Assembly: GCA_035550595.1 (NCBI GenBank)
Contig: DASZOV010000111.1
Coordinates: forward strand, 1 to 15,314
Length of the DNA stretch: 15,314 bases
Reading direction: 5' to 3'
From: CALFMR01 sp035550595
GTDB taxonomy: Bacteria; Acidobacteriota; Vicinamibacteria; Vicinamibacterales; SCN-69-37
The position numbers and the translations under genes were made by a program. Below are positions 1 through 7,191 of this stretch, one piece after another (the first letter of the stretch is position 1; each line of letters opens with the position of its first letter). The notes under the pieces are model-generated. The model searched no databases, had not been told where the DNA came from, and worked only from the letters and a program-made list of their open reading frames with translations.

Positions 1-70
1 ACTGCCAGATGAGCGCGAGGATGACGACGAGCACCATCCAGAACAGCAGGCTCTTCAGGGTTGAATTCAC
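1..70 (-). CDS. ftsH: FtsH, membrane ATP-dependent zinc metalloprotease (N-terminal fragment)
   Basis: Only the first 23 codons are in the window; the gene continues past the left edge. The translation starts MNSTLKSLLFW and continues as one hydrophobic helix ending in LIWQ. This matches the start of the first membrane helix of FtsH, the AAA+ protease that degrades membrane and short-lived soluble proteins. The start is GTG at 70..68, overlapping the tilS stop as GTGA. It is preceded by an AAGGA Shine-Dalgarno 6 nt upstream, inside the tilS 3' end. The catalytic AAA and HExxH domains lie outside the window, so the call rests on this N-terminus plus the frequent tilS-ftsH neighbourhood in bacteria. 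Confidence 0.8.
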   Translation of the reverse strand, partial: MNSTLKSLLFWMVLVVILALIWQ

Positions 71-1470
71 TGGCTATCCTTCGTCATTTGCAAGATTACC
101 ACGTCGGCGTCAACGGCCGTCACGCGGCCCGCCTCGGCCGCCGCGACCCCGGCCACCCACAGCAACGTGCCCCGCGCGTCGGCCACGACGGCCACCCGAT
201 CGCGTGCCTCGCGCGGGATCTTCGCGTCGACGAGCACGTCCTGCAGTTTGCGCGATCCAGGCGCGCCAAACGGGCGCACCCGATCGCCCGGCCGGCGGCT
301 GCGGACGACGAGCGGAAGCGCGATCGCCCGTGCATCCACCCAGGCTTCGTCGCGACCCACGGCTCCAGACCTGTCCGGCAGCCCCTTCCTGATTGACGCG
401 CGAATCACGCCGCCGGTTTCTTCGATGTGCACGTCGCCCGGCACCGGCAGCACGTACTCGAACGGCCGCACGCGGCCCCCGCGCGGACGGACCGCGCGGA
501 AACGGAGGACGGATCCGCGGCGCGAGACCTCGAAACCGCCGAGATCGAGCCGGCCATCAGAACGCGGCGCGCGCGCGAGACGACGCACGGCCTCGATGTC
601 ACGGAACGAAGCCGCGCCACCGGCCGATTCGATCGCGTCGCGCACGATCCGCCGCGCAATCGCGGCCGGAAGCGGCACGAGCCCCCTCACATCCAGTTGG
701 ACACCGCTCCCGGGCGAAAGGGACAGCGCGGGCGTCATCTCCTTCGCCATCCGCGCCAGCACCCGCTCATCGTCTGCGGCCAGTTCCGCGGCACGCGCGA
801 GCGCGCGAACCGCGCCGGGCCAGTCGCGATCGAGGACCGGCAGGAGCGTGTGACGCACGCGATTGCGGGCGATCGAGAGGTCCGCGTTGGACGCGTCCTC
901 TCGAAACGACTCGCCCGCGGTCGCAAGGAACGCGCGCAGATCGGCACGTCGGCAGTCGATGATCGGCCGCACGTATCGTCCGCGCTTCGGCCGGATGCCG
1001 CCGAGGCCCCGACTGCCCGCGCCGCGCAGGAGACGCAGCAACACGGTCTCGGCCTGGTCGTCCTGCGTGTGGCCGGTCGCGACGACGGTCGCGCCGAGCG
1101 TGGAGGCGGCGTCGGCAAACGCCGCGTAGCGGAGATCGCGCGCCGCGGCTTCGAGCGACTGATGCCGCTCGCGCGCTCGGGCACGGACGTCGACGCGCAC
1201 CGCTTCGATCGGCAGCGAGAGCCGCGCGGCGAGCGAGCGGACGAACGCTTCGTCCTCGTCGGACTCCGCGCCACGCAGCCCGTGGTTCACGTGGACGACG
1301 CCGGCGAGCCGCCAACGCGCACGCGCCGCGATTGCGTGCAGGATCAACAGGACCGCGACCGAGTCCGCCCCCCCCGACACCGCCACGACAACCGCGTCGT
1401 CGTCGCCGATGAGCGCCCGCTCACGGATGGATCGGGCCACGCGCCGAACGACCGGCTCAGATGAAGGCAT
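67..1470 (-). CDS. tilS: TilS, tRNA(Ile)-lysidine synthetase
   Basis: This 467-aa protein has the N-type ATP pyrophosphatase P-loop SGGADS at residues 32-37. TilS uses ATP and lysine to convert C34 of the CAU anticodon of minor tRNA-Ile to lysidine, so that it reads AUA instead of AUG. Supporting family features are the R-GLGGI segment, RNRVRHTLLPVL in the middle, and a C-terminal domain with RRPGDRVRPFG followed by KLQDVLVDAKIPREARD and LLWVAG. The length is normal for a full three-domain TilS. The start is ATG at 1470, shortly before the catalytic fold. A CAU tRNA lies 117 nt upstream on the same strand, and the stop overlaps the ftsH start as GTGA. A family C repeat lies 24 nt upstream of the start. 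Confidence 0.96.
   Translation of the reverse strand: MPSSEPVVRRVARSIRERALIGDDDAVVVAVSGGADSVAVLLILHAIAARARWRLAGVVHVNHGLRGAESDEDEAFVRSLAARLSLPIEAVRVDVRARARERHQSLEAAARDLRYAAFADAASTLGATVVATGHTQDDQAETVLLRLLRGAGSRGLGGIRPKRGRYVRPIIDCRRADLRAFLATAGESFREDASNADLSIARNRVRHTLLPVLDRDWPGAVRALARAAELAADDERVLARMAKEMTPALSLSPGSGVQLDVRGLVPLPAAIARRIVRDAIESAGGAASFRDIEAVRRLARAPRSDGRLDLGGFEVSRRGSVLRFRAVRPRGGRVRPFEYVLPVPGDVHIEETGGVIRASIRKGLPDRSGAVGRDEAWVDARAIALPLVVRSRRPGDRVRPFGAPGSRKLQDVLVDAKIPREARDRVAVVADARGTLLWVAGVAAAEAGRVTAVDADVVILQMTKDSQ
77..81 (-). promoter_or_regulatory. Shine-Dalgarno for ftsH, inside the tilS 3' end
   Basis: The minus strand reads AAGGA, then 6 nt, then the GTG start of ftsH. It supports the GTG as the real start and suggests translational coupling to tilS. 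It stands out because most other genes here have no recognisable Shine-Dalgarno. Confidence 0.65.
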
Positions 1471-1493
1471 GCGGACGCGTCTGGAACGACTCT

Positions 1494-1526
1494 GTCAACT
1501 TCGAACGTCGAAGTTCGAACTTCGAA
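1494..1526 (-). repeat. TTCGAA-rich family C repeat upstream of tilS
   Basis: On the plus strand it begins GTCAACTTCGAA and continues with palindromic TTCGAA units, ending GAACTTCGAA. On the minus strand it ends in AAGTTGACA, 24 nt before the tilS start. It is related to the copies at 4859-4891 and 5004-5036. The middle contains CGAACGTCGAAGTTCG, so it differs internally from those two. Confidence 0.75.
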
Positions 1527-1546
1527 ACAAGAGTCTCTCTGTGGAG

Positions 1547-1568
1547 CCCTGGGCCTTCAGGCCCAGGG
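1547..1568 (-). terminator. Perfect hairpin downstream of the tRNA, possible terminator or processing site
   Basis: The plus strand reads CCCTGGGCC, TTCA, GGCCCAGGG: a perfect 9-bp stem with a 4-nt loop. It lies 19 nt downstream of the tRNA 3' end. No T-run follows it on the minus strand, so termination is unproven. It could instead be a processing or stability hairpin between the tRNA and tilS. Confidence 0.4.
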
Positions 1569-1587
1569 AGACGACGAACGGAAAATG

Positions 1588-1664
1588 TGGTGCCGGTGCA
1601 GGGACTTGAACCCCGGACCCTGCGGATATGAGCCGCATGCTCTAACCAGCTGAGCTACACCGGC
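1588..1664 (-). tRNA. tRNA with CAU anticodon, probably elongator tRNA-Met
   Basis: The minus strand folds as a complete cloverleaf: acceptor GCCGGTG/CACCGGC, D stem GCTC/GAGC, anticodon stem TGCGG/CCGCA with loop CTCATAT, variable loop GGGTC, T stem CGGGG/CCCTG with loop TTCAAGT, discriminator A, and an encoded CCA. The anticodon CAT is at 1630-1628. The first acceptor pair is G-C, so it is not the initiator. CAU is also the gene-level anticodon of tRNA-Ile2. The acceptor has G4-C69 and G5-C68, unlike the C4-G69 and C5-G68 that I recall as E. coli TilS determinants. That favours elongator Met, but it is not decisive. tilS follows on the same strand. Confidence 0.96.
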
Positions 1665-1676
1665 GTGAGACTGACC

Positions 1677-1682
1677 ATCATA
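1677..1682 (-). promoter_or_regulatory. -10 box for the CAU tRNA
   Basis: The minus strand reads TATGAT (5 of 6 to TATAAT), with 12 nt between it and the mature tRNA 5' end. No convincing -35 hexamer sits at 16-18 bp spacing. The position fits a short-leader tRNA transcript. Confidence 0.45.
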
Positions 1683-1758
1683 GTCAAAGTCGCGCGCCAG
1701 ACGCCATATGGGAGCTGGCGCTGGACAAGTTGGAAGTGTGAAGACAGAAGCCAGAAGT

Positions 1759-1848
1759 GGGTTCCAGGTTCGGCCGGGGCCTCGCGCGAAGGCGCGAAGA
1801 CGCGAAGGACGTGGTGAGAAAGAATCCGGGCCTCGAGGAACCCGGAAT
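1759..1848. repeat. Composite repeat unit: GGGTTCC arm, family B core, GGAACCCGG arm
   Basis: The intergenic region before the aminotransferase holds GGGTTCC at the left, a family B core (CGCGAAGGCGCGAAGACG, around 1783-1808) and GGAACCCGG at the right. The same order of parts recurs at 4895-4997. No coding potential is evident. The aminotransferase reading frame stays open through it, but the family does not need these codons. Confidence 0.6.
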
Positions 1849-1856
1849 CGTCGAGC

Positions 1857-1862
1857 TACACT
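1857..1862 (+). promoter_or_regulatory. -10-like TACACT just before the aminotransferase start
   Basis: TACACT lies 7 nt before the ATG at 1870. Transcription from this box would begin at or next to the start codon, giving a leaderless mRNA. No Shine-Dalgarno is visible, which fits. There is no clear -35. Confidence 0.4.
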
Positions 1863-1869
1863 AGCTTCC

Positions 1870-3186
1870 ATGTCTTCTTCGTTCGATCCTCAGGCCCAGC
1901 AACTGAACGACACCATCCGCGCCGCCAATCCGGCGGTTGAACGGCTTCTGTCCGCGCGCGGACGCGGGATCTTCTTTCCCAAGCTCGGCGTGCTCGCGCA
2001 AAGCGCGGCGGCCGCCGGCAAGGACATCAACGCGACCATCGGCATCGCGCTCGAAGACGACGGCGCGCCGGTGGCGCTACCGAGCGTGGCCAAGGGCGTG
2101 AACCTGCCTGCGCGCGACGCGTTCCCTTACGCGCCGAGCCCGGGCCGCGCCGACATCCGCAAGCAGTGGCGCGAGATGCTCGTGAAGAAGAATCCTCGGC
2201 TCGCCGGCCGCTCGTTCAGCACGCCCGTCGTCACCGCGGCGCTCACGCACGGGCTCAGCATGGCCGGCTATCTTTTCTGCGACGCCGGCGACACGGTCAT
2301 CCTTCCGGATCTCTACTGGGAGAACTATGACCTCATCTTCACGAACGCCTACGGCGCGTCGTTGAAGACGTTCTCGACCTACACGGCCGACGGCGCGTTC
2401 AACACGGCCGGACTCGCCGCTGAACTCGCGGCCGGACCGGTCGGCAAGAAGATTGTCCTGCTCAACTTCCCGAACAACCCGAGCGGCTACACGCCGACCG
2501 AGCCGGAAGCCCGCGCGATCGTCACCGCGCTCACCGCCGAAGCCGCGCGCGGCAGCGCCGTCGTCGTCCTGATCGACGACGCGTATTTCGGATTGGTGTT
2601 CGAGGCGGGTGTGATCAAGGAGTCGATCTTCGTCGACCTCGCCGACGCGCATCCGAACCTGCTCGCCGTGAAGATCGATGGCGCGACGAAGGAAGACTAC
2701 GTATGGGGCTTCCGCGTCGGCTTCCTGACGTTCGGCGTCAAGGGCGGCACGCCCGAGCTGTACCAGGCTCTCGAAGCCAAGGCCGGCGGCGCGGTGCGCG
2801 GCAACATCAGCAACTCGTCGAACCCCGCGCAGTCGACGCTCGTGCGTGCATGGCAGTCGGGCGAGTACGACGCGGAGAAGCAGCAGAAATACGATCTGCT
2901 CGCGACGCGGTATCGCACGGTGCGCGAGATCCTCGCCGCGCATCCCGAGTACGCCGAGACGTTCGCGCCCCTGCCGTTCAACTCCGGCTATTTCATGTGC
3001 ATCCGCCCGCTGCACGCCGACGCCGAAGCGCTGCGCCAGAAGCTGCTCGCGGATTTTTCGACGGGCACGATCAACTTCAACGGCGTCCTGCGGCTCGCGT
3101 TCTCGGCGACGCCGACGTCAAAGCTGGAGAAGCTGTTCGCGAATATTGATCGCGCGGCGCGGGAGTTGGGGGGCGCGGGGCGTTGA
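1870..3186 (+). CDS. Class I/II (fold type I) PLP-dependent aminotransferase
   Basis: This 438-aa enzyme should transfer an amino group between an amino acid and a 2-oxo acid using pyridoxal phosphate. Visible motifs, in order, are FPNNPSGY (N203, the cofactor-contacting Asn of NPxG), DDAYFGL (D236 and Y239, the DxxY pair) and ATKEDYVWGFRVGF (K274, the likely Schiff-base Lys, with R282 eight residues on, as in aspartate aminotransferase). The substrate is not clear from sequence; the aspartate/aromatic branch is possible. The frame is open from 1708, but residues before 1870 are translated repeat DNA. I chose ATG 1870 because it begins an ordinary N-terminus and has a TACACT box 7 nt upstream. 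It is monocistronic and convergent with queA. Confidence 0.92.
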   Translation: MSSSFDPQAQQLNDTIRAANPAVERLLSARGRGIFFPKLGVLAQSAAAAGKDINATIGIALEDDGAPVALPSVAKGVNLPARDAFPYAPSPGRADIRKQWREMLVKKNPRLAGRSFSTPVVTAALTHGLSMAGYLFCDAGDTVILPDLYWENYDLIFTNAYGASLKTFSTYTADGAFNTAGLAAELAAGPVGKKIVLLNFPNNPSGYTPTEPEARAIVTALTAEAARGSAVVVLIDDAYFGLVFEAGVIKESIFVDLADAHPNLLAVKIDGATKEDYVWGFRVGFLTFGVKGGTPELYQALEAKAGGAVRGNISNSSNPAQSTLVRAWQSGEYDAEKQQKYDLLATRYRTVREILAAHPEYAETFAPLPFNSGYFMCIRPLHADAEALRQKLLADFSTGTINFNGVLRLAFSATPTSKLEKLFANIDRAARELGGAGR

Positions 3187-3197
3187 CGCGCCGCGCA

Positions 3198-3256
3198 GTT
3201 CCAGGTTCCTGAGGTTCCGGGGTTCAAGGGTTCGAAGCGACAGGTTCCGGGTTCCA
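3198..3256. repeat. GGTTCC-rich low-complexity repeat tract
   Basis: Between the convergent aminotransferase and queA the sequence is built from variants of GTTCCAGGTTCC, GGTTCCGGGGTTC and GGGTTCGAAG. It resembles the GGGTTCC arms found with family B elsewhere in the window. I see no open gene or Rho-independent terminator in it. Confidence 0.55.
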
Positions 3257-3308
3257 CGGCTCGGCCTTCGGCGCGCCTGTTCGGGTCCCAGGGTCTTTCT
3301 CCCCAAAT

Positions 3309-3337
3309 CCTTCGCGTCTTCGCGCCTTCGCGTGAGG
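3309..3337 (-). repeat. Family B repeat, minus orientation
   Basis: The plus strand reads CCTTCGCGTCTTCGCGCC followed by TTCGCGTGAGG, the reverse complement of the copy at 9340-9368. It lies 4 nt past the queA stop, in the convergent gap. Confidence 0.75.
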
Positions 3338-3341
3338 CTTC

Positions 3342-4394
3342 TTACACGATCACCATCGCATCCCCGTAGCTGTAGAACCTGAAACCCTTCGCGATGGCGG
3401 CCTTGTAGGCGTCCAGGATCAACTCGCGGCCGGCGAAGGCCGACACCAGCATCAACAGCGACGACTTCGGCAGGTGGAAGTTCGTGACGAGCGCGTCGAT
3501 CGCGCGGAAGCGGTGGCCGGGATAGATGAAGAGCTTCGCCTCGCCCGGCCCCGTCGCGATCGCCCCGTCCTCCTTCACCGCCGACTCCAACGCTCTCGTC
3601 GTCGTCGTGCCGATGGCGACAACGCGATGGCCGGCGGTGCGGGTGCGGGCAATGGCATCGGCGGTGGCGAGCGGGATGTCGTAGCGCTCGGGATCGACTT
3701 CGTGGTCTTCGACCGTCTCGACGCGCACCGGCTTGAACGTGCCGTAGCCGACGTGCAGCGTCACCGTCGCCCAGCCGATGCCGGCGGCCGCGAGCGCGGC
3801 GAGCGTGCGGTCGTCGAAGTGGAGACCCGCGGTCGGCGCGGCAATCGAGCCGCGCGCGGCGGCGTACACGGTCTGATAGCGCGCGCGGTCGTCCGGCCGA
3901 TCCGCGCGATGAATATAAGGTGGCAACGGGACGTGGCCGAGGGCGTCGACGGCCTCGTCGACGTTGGATGCGCCGGTCACGGTCAAACGCACGCGGCGGC
4001 GGCCGAAGAAGCGCTGGTCGAGCACCTGCGCGACGAGCCGCACACCGGGCGCGCGGTCGGCGTCCTCGAACACGATCTCGGATCCCGGCTTCAGCTTCTG
4101 ACCGGGATGAACGAGCGCGTCCCACTCGTCTGGACCGATGCGCGAGACGAGCAGGCACTCGGCCGCGCCGCCGGTCGGATGCCGGCGGCCGAGCAGGCGC
4201 GCCGGAAACACGCGCGTGTCGTTGCCGACGAGGAGATCGCCCGGCGCGAGGATCGATGGGAGATCCGCCATCGCGGCTTCGCGCCACGTCCCGGCCGCGC
4301 GGTCGACGACGAGCAGCCGCGACGTGCCGCGAGGGATGGGCTCCTGCGCGATGCGATCGGGCGGCAGATCGAAATCGAAGTCCGCGACGTTCAT
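3342..4394 (-). CDS. queA: QueA, S-adenosylmethionine:tRNA ribosyltransferase-isomerase
   Basis: This 350-aa protein has the full length and pattern of QueA, which transfers and isomerises the ribosyl part of SAM onto preQ1 at position 34 of tRNA to make epoxyqueuosine. Family segments are FDFDLPPDRIAQEPIPRGTSRLL reading from residue 5 (partly quoted), NDTRVFPARLLGRR, LGHVPLPPYIHR, RYQTVYA, IAAPTAGLHFD, LHVGYGTFKPV, AIGTTTTRALES, LFIYPGHRFRAIDALVTNFH, and a C-terminal FYSYGDAMVI. The start ATG at 4394 shares one base with the stop of the DUF4112 gene (TGATG), which implies translational coupling. No other queuosine gene is in the window. Confidence 0.97.
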   Translation of the reverse strand: MNVADFDFDLPPDRIAQEPIPRGTSRLLVVDRAAGTWREAAMADLPSILAPGDLLVGNDTRVFPARLLGRRHPTGGAAECLLVSRIGPDEWDALVHPGQKLKPGSEIVFEDADRAPGVRLVAQVLDQRFFGRRRVRLTVTGASNVDEAVDALGHVPLPPYIHRADRPDDRARYQTVYAAARGSIAAPTAGLHFDDRTLAALAAAGIGWATVTLHVGYGTFKPVRVETVEDHEVDPERYDIPLATADAIARTRTAGHRVVAIGTTTTRALESAVKEDGAIATGPGEAKLFIYPGHRFRAIDALVTNFHLPKSSLLMLVSAFAGRELILDAYKAAIAKGFRFYSYGDAMVIV

Positions 4395-4846
4395 CAGCCC
4401 GCCACCACGTGCCGCCAGATCATCGCGGCAATCCAGATTCCCAAGATGAACGGTACGAGCGCGAGCAGACCGAAGACGGCCGCCGCGCCGAAAACGAACA
4501 GGTAGTCGCCGCGCGAGGGCGTCTGGCCCGGCCGCGCGTGCCGCTCGACGAGCGCGAGATTCGCCGTGTTCGCGCGCCAGAACACGTCGCCCACGGTGCC
4601 CGCAATCGGCACGATGCCGATGAGCGCGTCGACGAGCGCGTTGAGGATCATGCGCGCGATCACGACCTTCGGCACCCGCTGCCGCAGCCCCTGCACGAGC
4701 AGGAGCAGCGTGAACGCCGGACTCGCGAGATCGCCGAGCCCGGGAATGAGCGAGAGGATGGGATCGACCCCAAACCGCACGTTCGTTCCCGGGACGCGAA
4801 AACGCGAGTCGAGCAGGTCCGCCCACCAGCGGAGCCAGGACAGCAC
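4394..4846 (-). CDS. DUF4112 small membrane protein
   Basis: This 150-aa protein matches the DUF4112 pattern: an N-terminal LLDSRFRVPGT, then RFGVDPILSLIPGLGD, a hydrophobic helix with FTLLLLVQGL, IVPIAGTVGDVFWRANTANLALVERH, and a C-terminal hydrophobic helix LFVFGAAAVFGLLALVPFIL. It is probably an inner-membrane protein with about three membrane segments; its function is unknown. The frame is open to 5074, but residues upstream of 4846 are translated repeats. I chose the GTG at 4846, giving MLSWLRWW. No Shine-Dalgarno is visible, so the start is uncertain. It overlaps queA by one base, and a family C repeat ends 12 nt before the start. Confidence 0.85.
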   Translation of the reverse strand: MLSWLRWWADLLDSRFRVPGTNVRFGVDPILSLIPGLGDLASPAFTLLLLVQGLRQRVPKVVIARMILNALVDALIGIVPIAGTVGDVFWRANTANLALVERHARPGQTPSRGDYLFVFGAAAVFGLLALVPFILGIWIAAMIWRHVVAG

Positions 4847-4858
4847 AGGAACATTATT

Positions 4859-4891
4859 GTCAACTTCGAACTTTGAACTTTGAACTTCGAA
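4859..4891 (-). repeat. Family C repeat, left arm of a 33-bp inverted pair
   Basis: On the plus strand it begins GTCAACTTCGAACTTTGAAC and ends GAACTTCGAA. It is the reverse complement of 5004-5036 with one mismatch. It ends 12 nt before the DUF4112 start and points towards it. Confidence 0.85.
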
Positions 4892-4894
4892 ATG

Positions 4895-4997
4895 GGTTCC
4901 TGATTCGACGTCTCGTCTCGCGCGAAGACGCGAAGACGCGAAGGAACGAACCGAACCGCGAACAGGCGCGCACGAAGTGCCGCGCCGGGAACCCGGA
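4895..4997. repeat. Second composite unit with a family B core, between the family C arms
   Basis: A GGGTTCC arm at 4895 is followed by a family B core (CGCGAAGACGCGAAGACGCG, about 4919-4938) and by GGGAACCCGG at 4988-4997. The order of parts matches the unit at 1759-1848. It fills the divergent DUF4112/glgX gap, and I see no gene in it. Confidence 0.6.
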
Positions 4998-5003
4998 CCC
5001 CAG

Positions 5004-5036
5004 TTCGAAGTTCGAAGTTCAAAGTTCGAAGTTGAC
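5004..5036 (+). repeat. Family C repeat, right arm of the 33-bp inverted pair
   Basis: It begins TTCGAAGTTCGAAGTTCAAA and ends GTTCGAAGTTGAC. It pairs with 4859-4891 with one mismatch over 33 bp, separated by 112 bp. It lies 46 nt before the preferred glgX start and points towards it. Confidence 0.85.
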
Positions 5037-5069
5037 CTGGCGGCGAGTCGATTTTCCCGTCGCCGCACG

Positions 5070-5075
5070 TACAAT
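5070..5075 (+). promoter_or_regulatory. -10-like TACAAT that decides the glgX start
   Basis: TACAAT overlaps the upstream ATG at 5074 and lies 7 nt before an in-frame GTG at 5083. If it is the -10 box, the ATG would not be in the mRNA and the GTG would be a leaderless start. The same 7-nt spacing occurs at the aminotransferase. No -35 is evident. Confidence 0.4.
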
Positions 5076-5082
5076 GCCCTTC

Positions 5083-7191
5083 GTGCGTGTCTGGCCTGGA
5101 TCGCCCTGGCCCCTGGGCGCGACCTGGGACGGCACTGGCGTCAACTTCGCGATCTTCTCGGAGCATGCGACCAAGGTCGAGCTCTGCCTCTTCGATTCGC
5201 CCGACGCGGTCGTCGGCCGCATCTGCATTCCGCTCATCGATCGCACCGATCGCGTGTGGCACGCGTATCTGCCCGACGTGCGGCCCGGGCAGCTTTACGG
5301 CTATCGGCTGCACGGGCCGTGGGATCCGGCGCGCGGCCAGCGTTTCAATCCCGCGAAGGTCGTTCTCGATCCCTACGCGCGCGCGATTGGACGGCCGATG
5401 CGCTGGCATCCGTCGCTGTTCGCGTTCGAGCCGGGCTCGGGGGGCGACGGCCCGGCCGAGCTGACCGACAGCGCGCCCTACGCGCCGCTCGGCGCGGTCA
5501 TCGACGACGCGTTCACGTGGGGATCGGATCGTCCGCCGCGCACCGCGTGGAGCGAGACGGTCATCTACGAGCTGCACGTCAAGGGCTTCACGGCGCTGAA
5601 CGAGTCGATCCCGCCGCACCTGCGCGGCACGTATCTCGGTCTCGCGTCCGAACCCGCGATCCGCCATCTCACGACGCTCGGCGTCACGGCCGTGGAGCTG
5701 ATGCCGATCCACGCGCACGCCGACGAATACACGCTGCACGCGGCGGGACGCACGAACTACTGGGGCTACAACTCGCTCTCGTATTTCGCGCCCGACGCTC
5801 GCTTCAGCACCGCGCCGTCTCCGCTCGACGTCGTCCGCGAAGTGAAGATGATGGTCCGCGCGCTCCATGCCGCCGGACTCGAGGTGATCCTCGACGTCGT
5901 CTACAACCACACGGCGGAGGGCAATCATCTCGGGCCGACGCTCTCGCTGCGCGGCATCGACAACCGTACGTACTACCGGCTCGATCCGAACAACCTCGCG
6001 CGCTACCAGGACTTCACCGGCACGGGCAACACGCTCAACATGCAGTCGGCCAACGTGCTGCAGCTCATGATGGACAGCCTGCGCTACTGGGTGCAGGACG
6101 TGCACGTCGACGGCTTCCGCTTCGATCTCGCGTCGGCGCTCGCGCGCGAGCTGTACGCCGTGGACCGGTTGTCCGCGTTCTTCGACGTCATCGCGCAGGA
6201 TCCCGTCATCTCGCGCGTGAAGCTCATCGCCGAGCCGTGGGACGTCGGCGAAGGCGGCTATCAGGTCGGCAACTTCCCGCCGGGCTGGGCCGAGTGGAAC
6301 GGACACTATCGCGACACGGTGCGGCGCTTCTGGCGCGGCGACGAGGGCGTGCTGCCGGAACTGGCGACGCGCGTCTCGGGCAGCAGCGATCTCTACGGAT
6401 CGTCGGGCCGCCAGCCGCACGCGAGCATCAACTTCATCACGTCGCACGACGGCTTCACGCTGGCCGATCTCGTCTCGTACGAGCAGAAGCACAACGAGGC
6501 GAACGGCGAGGACAACCGCGACGGCGACAACAACAACCTGAGCTGGAACGGCGGCGTCGAAGGCTCGACCGATGACGCGGCGATTCTCGCGCTGCGGCGG
6601 CGGCAGCAGCGCAATTTCCTGCTGACGCTCTTCGTCTCGATTGGCGTGCCGATGATCGCGGGCGGCGACGAGATGGGCCGGTCGCAGCAGGGCAACAACA
6701 ACGCGTACACGATCGACTCGCCGCTCGCCTGGACGCCGTGGACGCTCGACGACAACGGCCGGACGCTCGCGGCGTTCGCGCGCGCGCTCGTCGCGCTGCG
6801 CCGGTCGCAGCCGGTGCTGCGGCGGCGGACGTTCCTCAACGGACGACGCGCCGGCGCGGCCGACGTGCTGTGGCTGCAGCCCGACGGCACCGAGATGACC
6901 GGCGACGCGTGGAACGATCGCAGCCGCCGCGCGCTCGGCGTGCTGCTCGACGGCGAAGCGATCGCCGAACGCGGCGCGCACGGCGAACGCATCACCGGCG
7001 ACACGCTGCTCATCCTCCTCAACGCGGGGCCGGACGACGTCGCGTTCACGCTGCCGGCGCATCGAATCGCCGTGGGCTGGGACCTCCTCATCGACACCGC
7101 CACCGCCCGCCAGAAGGACGAACGCGTCCCAGTCGCCGGCCGCTGGACGGTCACCGCGCATTCGGCGGCGGTGTTTCGCGAAGCCAGATAA
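5083..7191 (+). CDS. glgX: GlgX, glycogen debranching enzyme (GH13 isoamylase type)
   Basis: This 702-aa enzyme should hydrolyse alpha-1,6 branch points of phosphorylase-trimmed glycogen in the cytoplasm. An N-terminal carbohydrate-binding-like domain begins RVWPGSPWPLGATWDG, typical of GlgX. The four GH13 catalytic regions are intact: DVVYNH (D271, H276), GFRFDLAS with nucleophile D348, IAEPWD with acid/base E384, and TSHDG with D456. It also has the GlgX-type NHTAEGN and the NGEDNRDGDNNNLSWN segment. I prefer GTG 5083 over ATG 5074, because family members commonly begin MRVWPG and because of the TACAAT position. The difference is three residues. No other glycogen gene is adjacent. Confidence 0.96.
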   Translation: MRVWPGSPWPLGATWDGTGVNFAIFSEHATKVELCLFDSPDAVVGRICIPLIDRTDRVWHAYLPDVRPGQLYGYRLHGPWDPARGQRFNPAKVVLDPYARAIGRPMRWHPSLFAFEPGSGGDGPAELTDSAPYAPLGAVIDDAFTWGSDRPPRTAWSETVIYELHVKGFTALNESIPPHLRGTYLGLASEPAIRHLTTLGVTAVELMPIHAHADEYTLHAAGRTNYWGYNSLSYFAPDARFSTAPSPLDVVREVKMMVRALHAAGLEVILDVVYNHTAEGNHLGPTLSLRGIDNRTYYRLDPNNLARYQDFTGTGNTLNMQSANVLQLMMDSLRYWVQDVHVDGFRFDLASALARELYAVDRLSAFFDVIAQDPVISRVKLIAEPWDVGEGGYQVGNFPPGWAEWNGHYRDTVRRFWRGDEGVLPELATRVSGSSDLYGSSGRQPHASINFITSHDGFTLADLVSYEQKHNEANGEDNRDGDNNNLSWNGGVEGSTDDAAILALRRRQQRNFLLTLFVSIGVPMIAGGDEMGRSQQGNNNAYTIDSPLAWTPWTLDDNGRTLAAFARALVALRRSQPVLRRRTFLNGRRAGAADVLWLQPDGTEMTGDAWNDRSRRALGVLLDGEAIAERGAHGERITGDTLLILLNAGPDDVAFTLPAHRIAVGWDLLIDTATARQKDERVPVAGRWTVTAHSAAVFREAR

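Noticed and set aside
427..1464. 345-codon plus-strand frame opposite tilS
   Set aside because: It lies opposite a well-supported TilS and shows only Arg/Ala-rich shadow composition.
1493..1498. TTGACA as -35 box for tilS
   Set aside because: It is part of the family C repeat, no -10 lies at 16-18 bp, and the start codon is only 22 nt away. A -35 role is not supported.
5004..5036. Possible CRISPR-like array of TTCGAAGTT units
   Set aside because: Units are contiguous and overlapping without spacers of constant length, and no cas gene is present. They are short tandem and inverted repeats.
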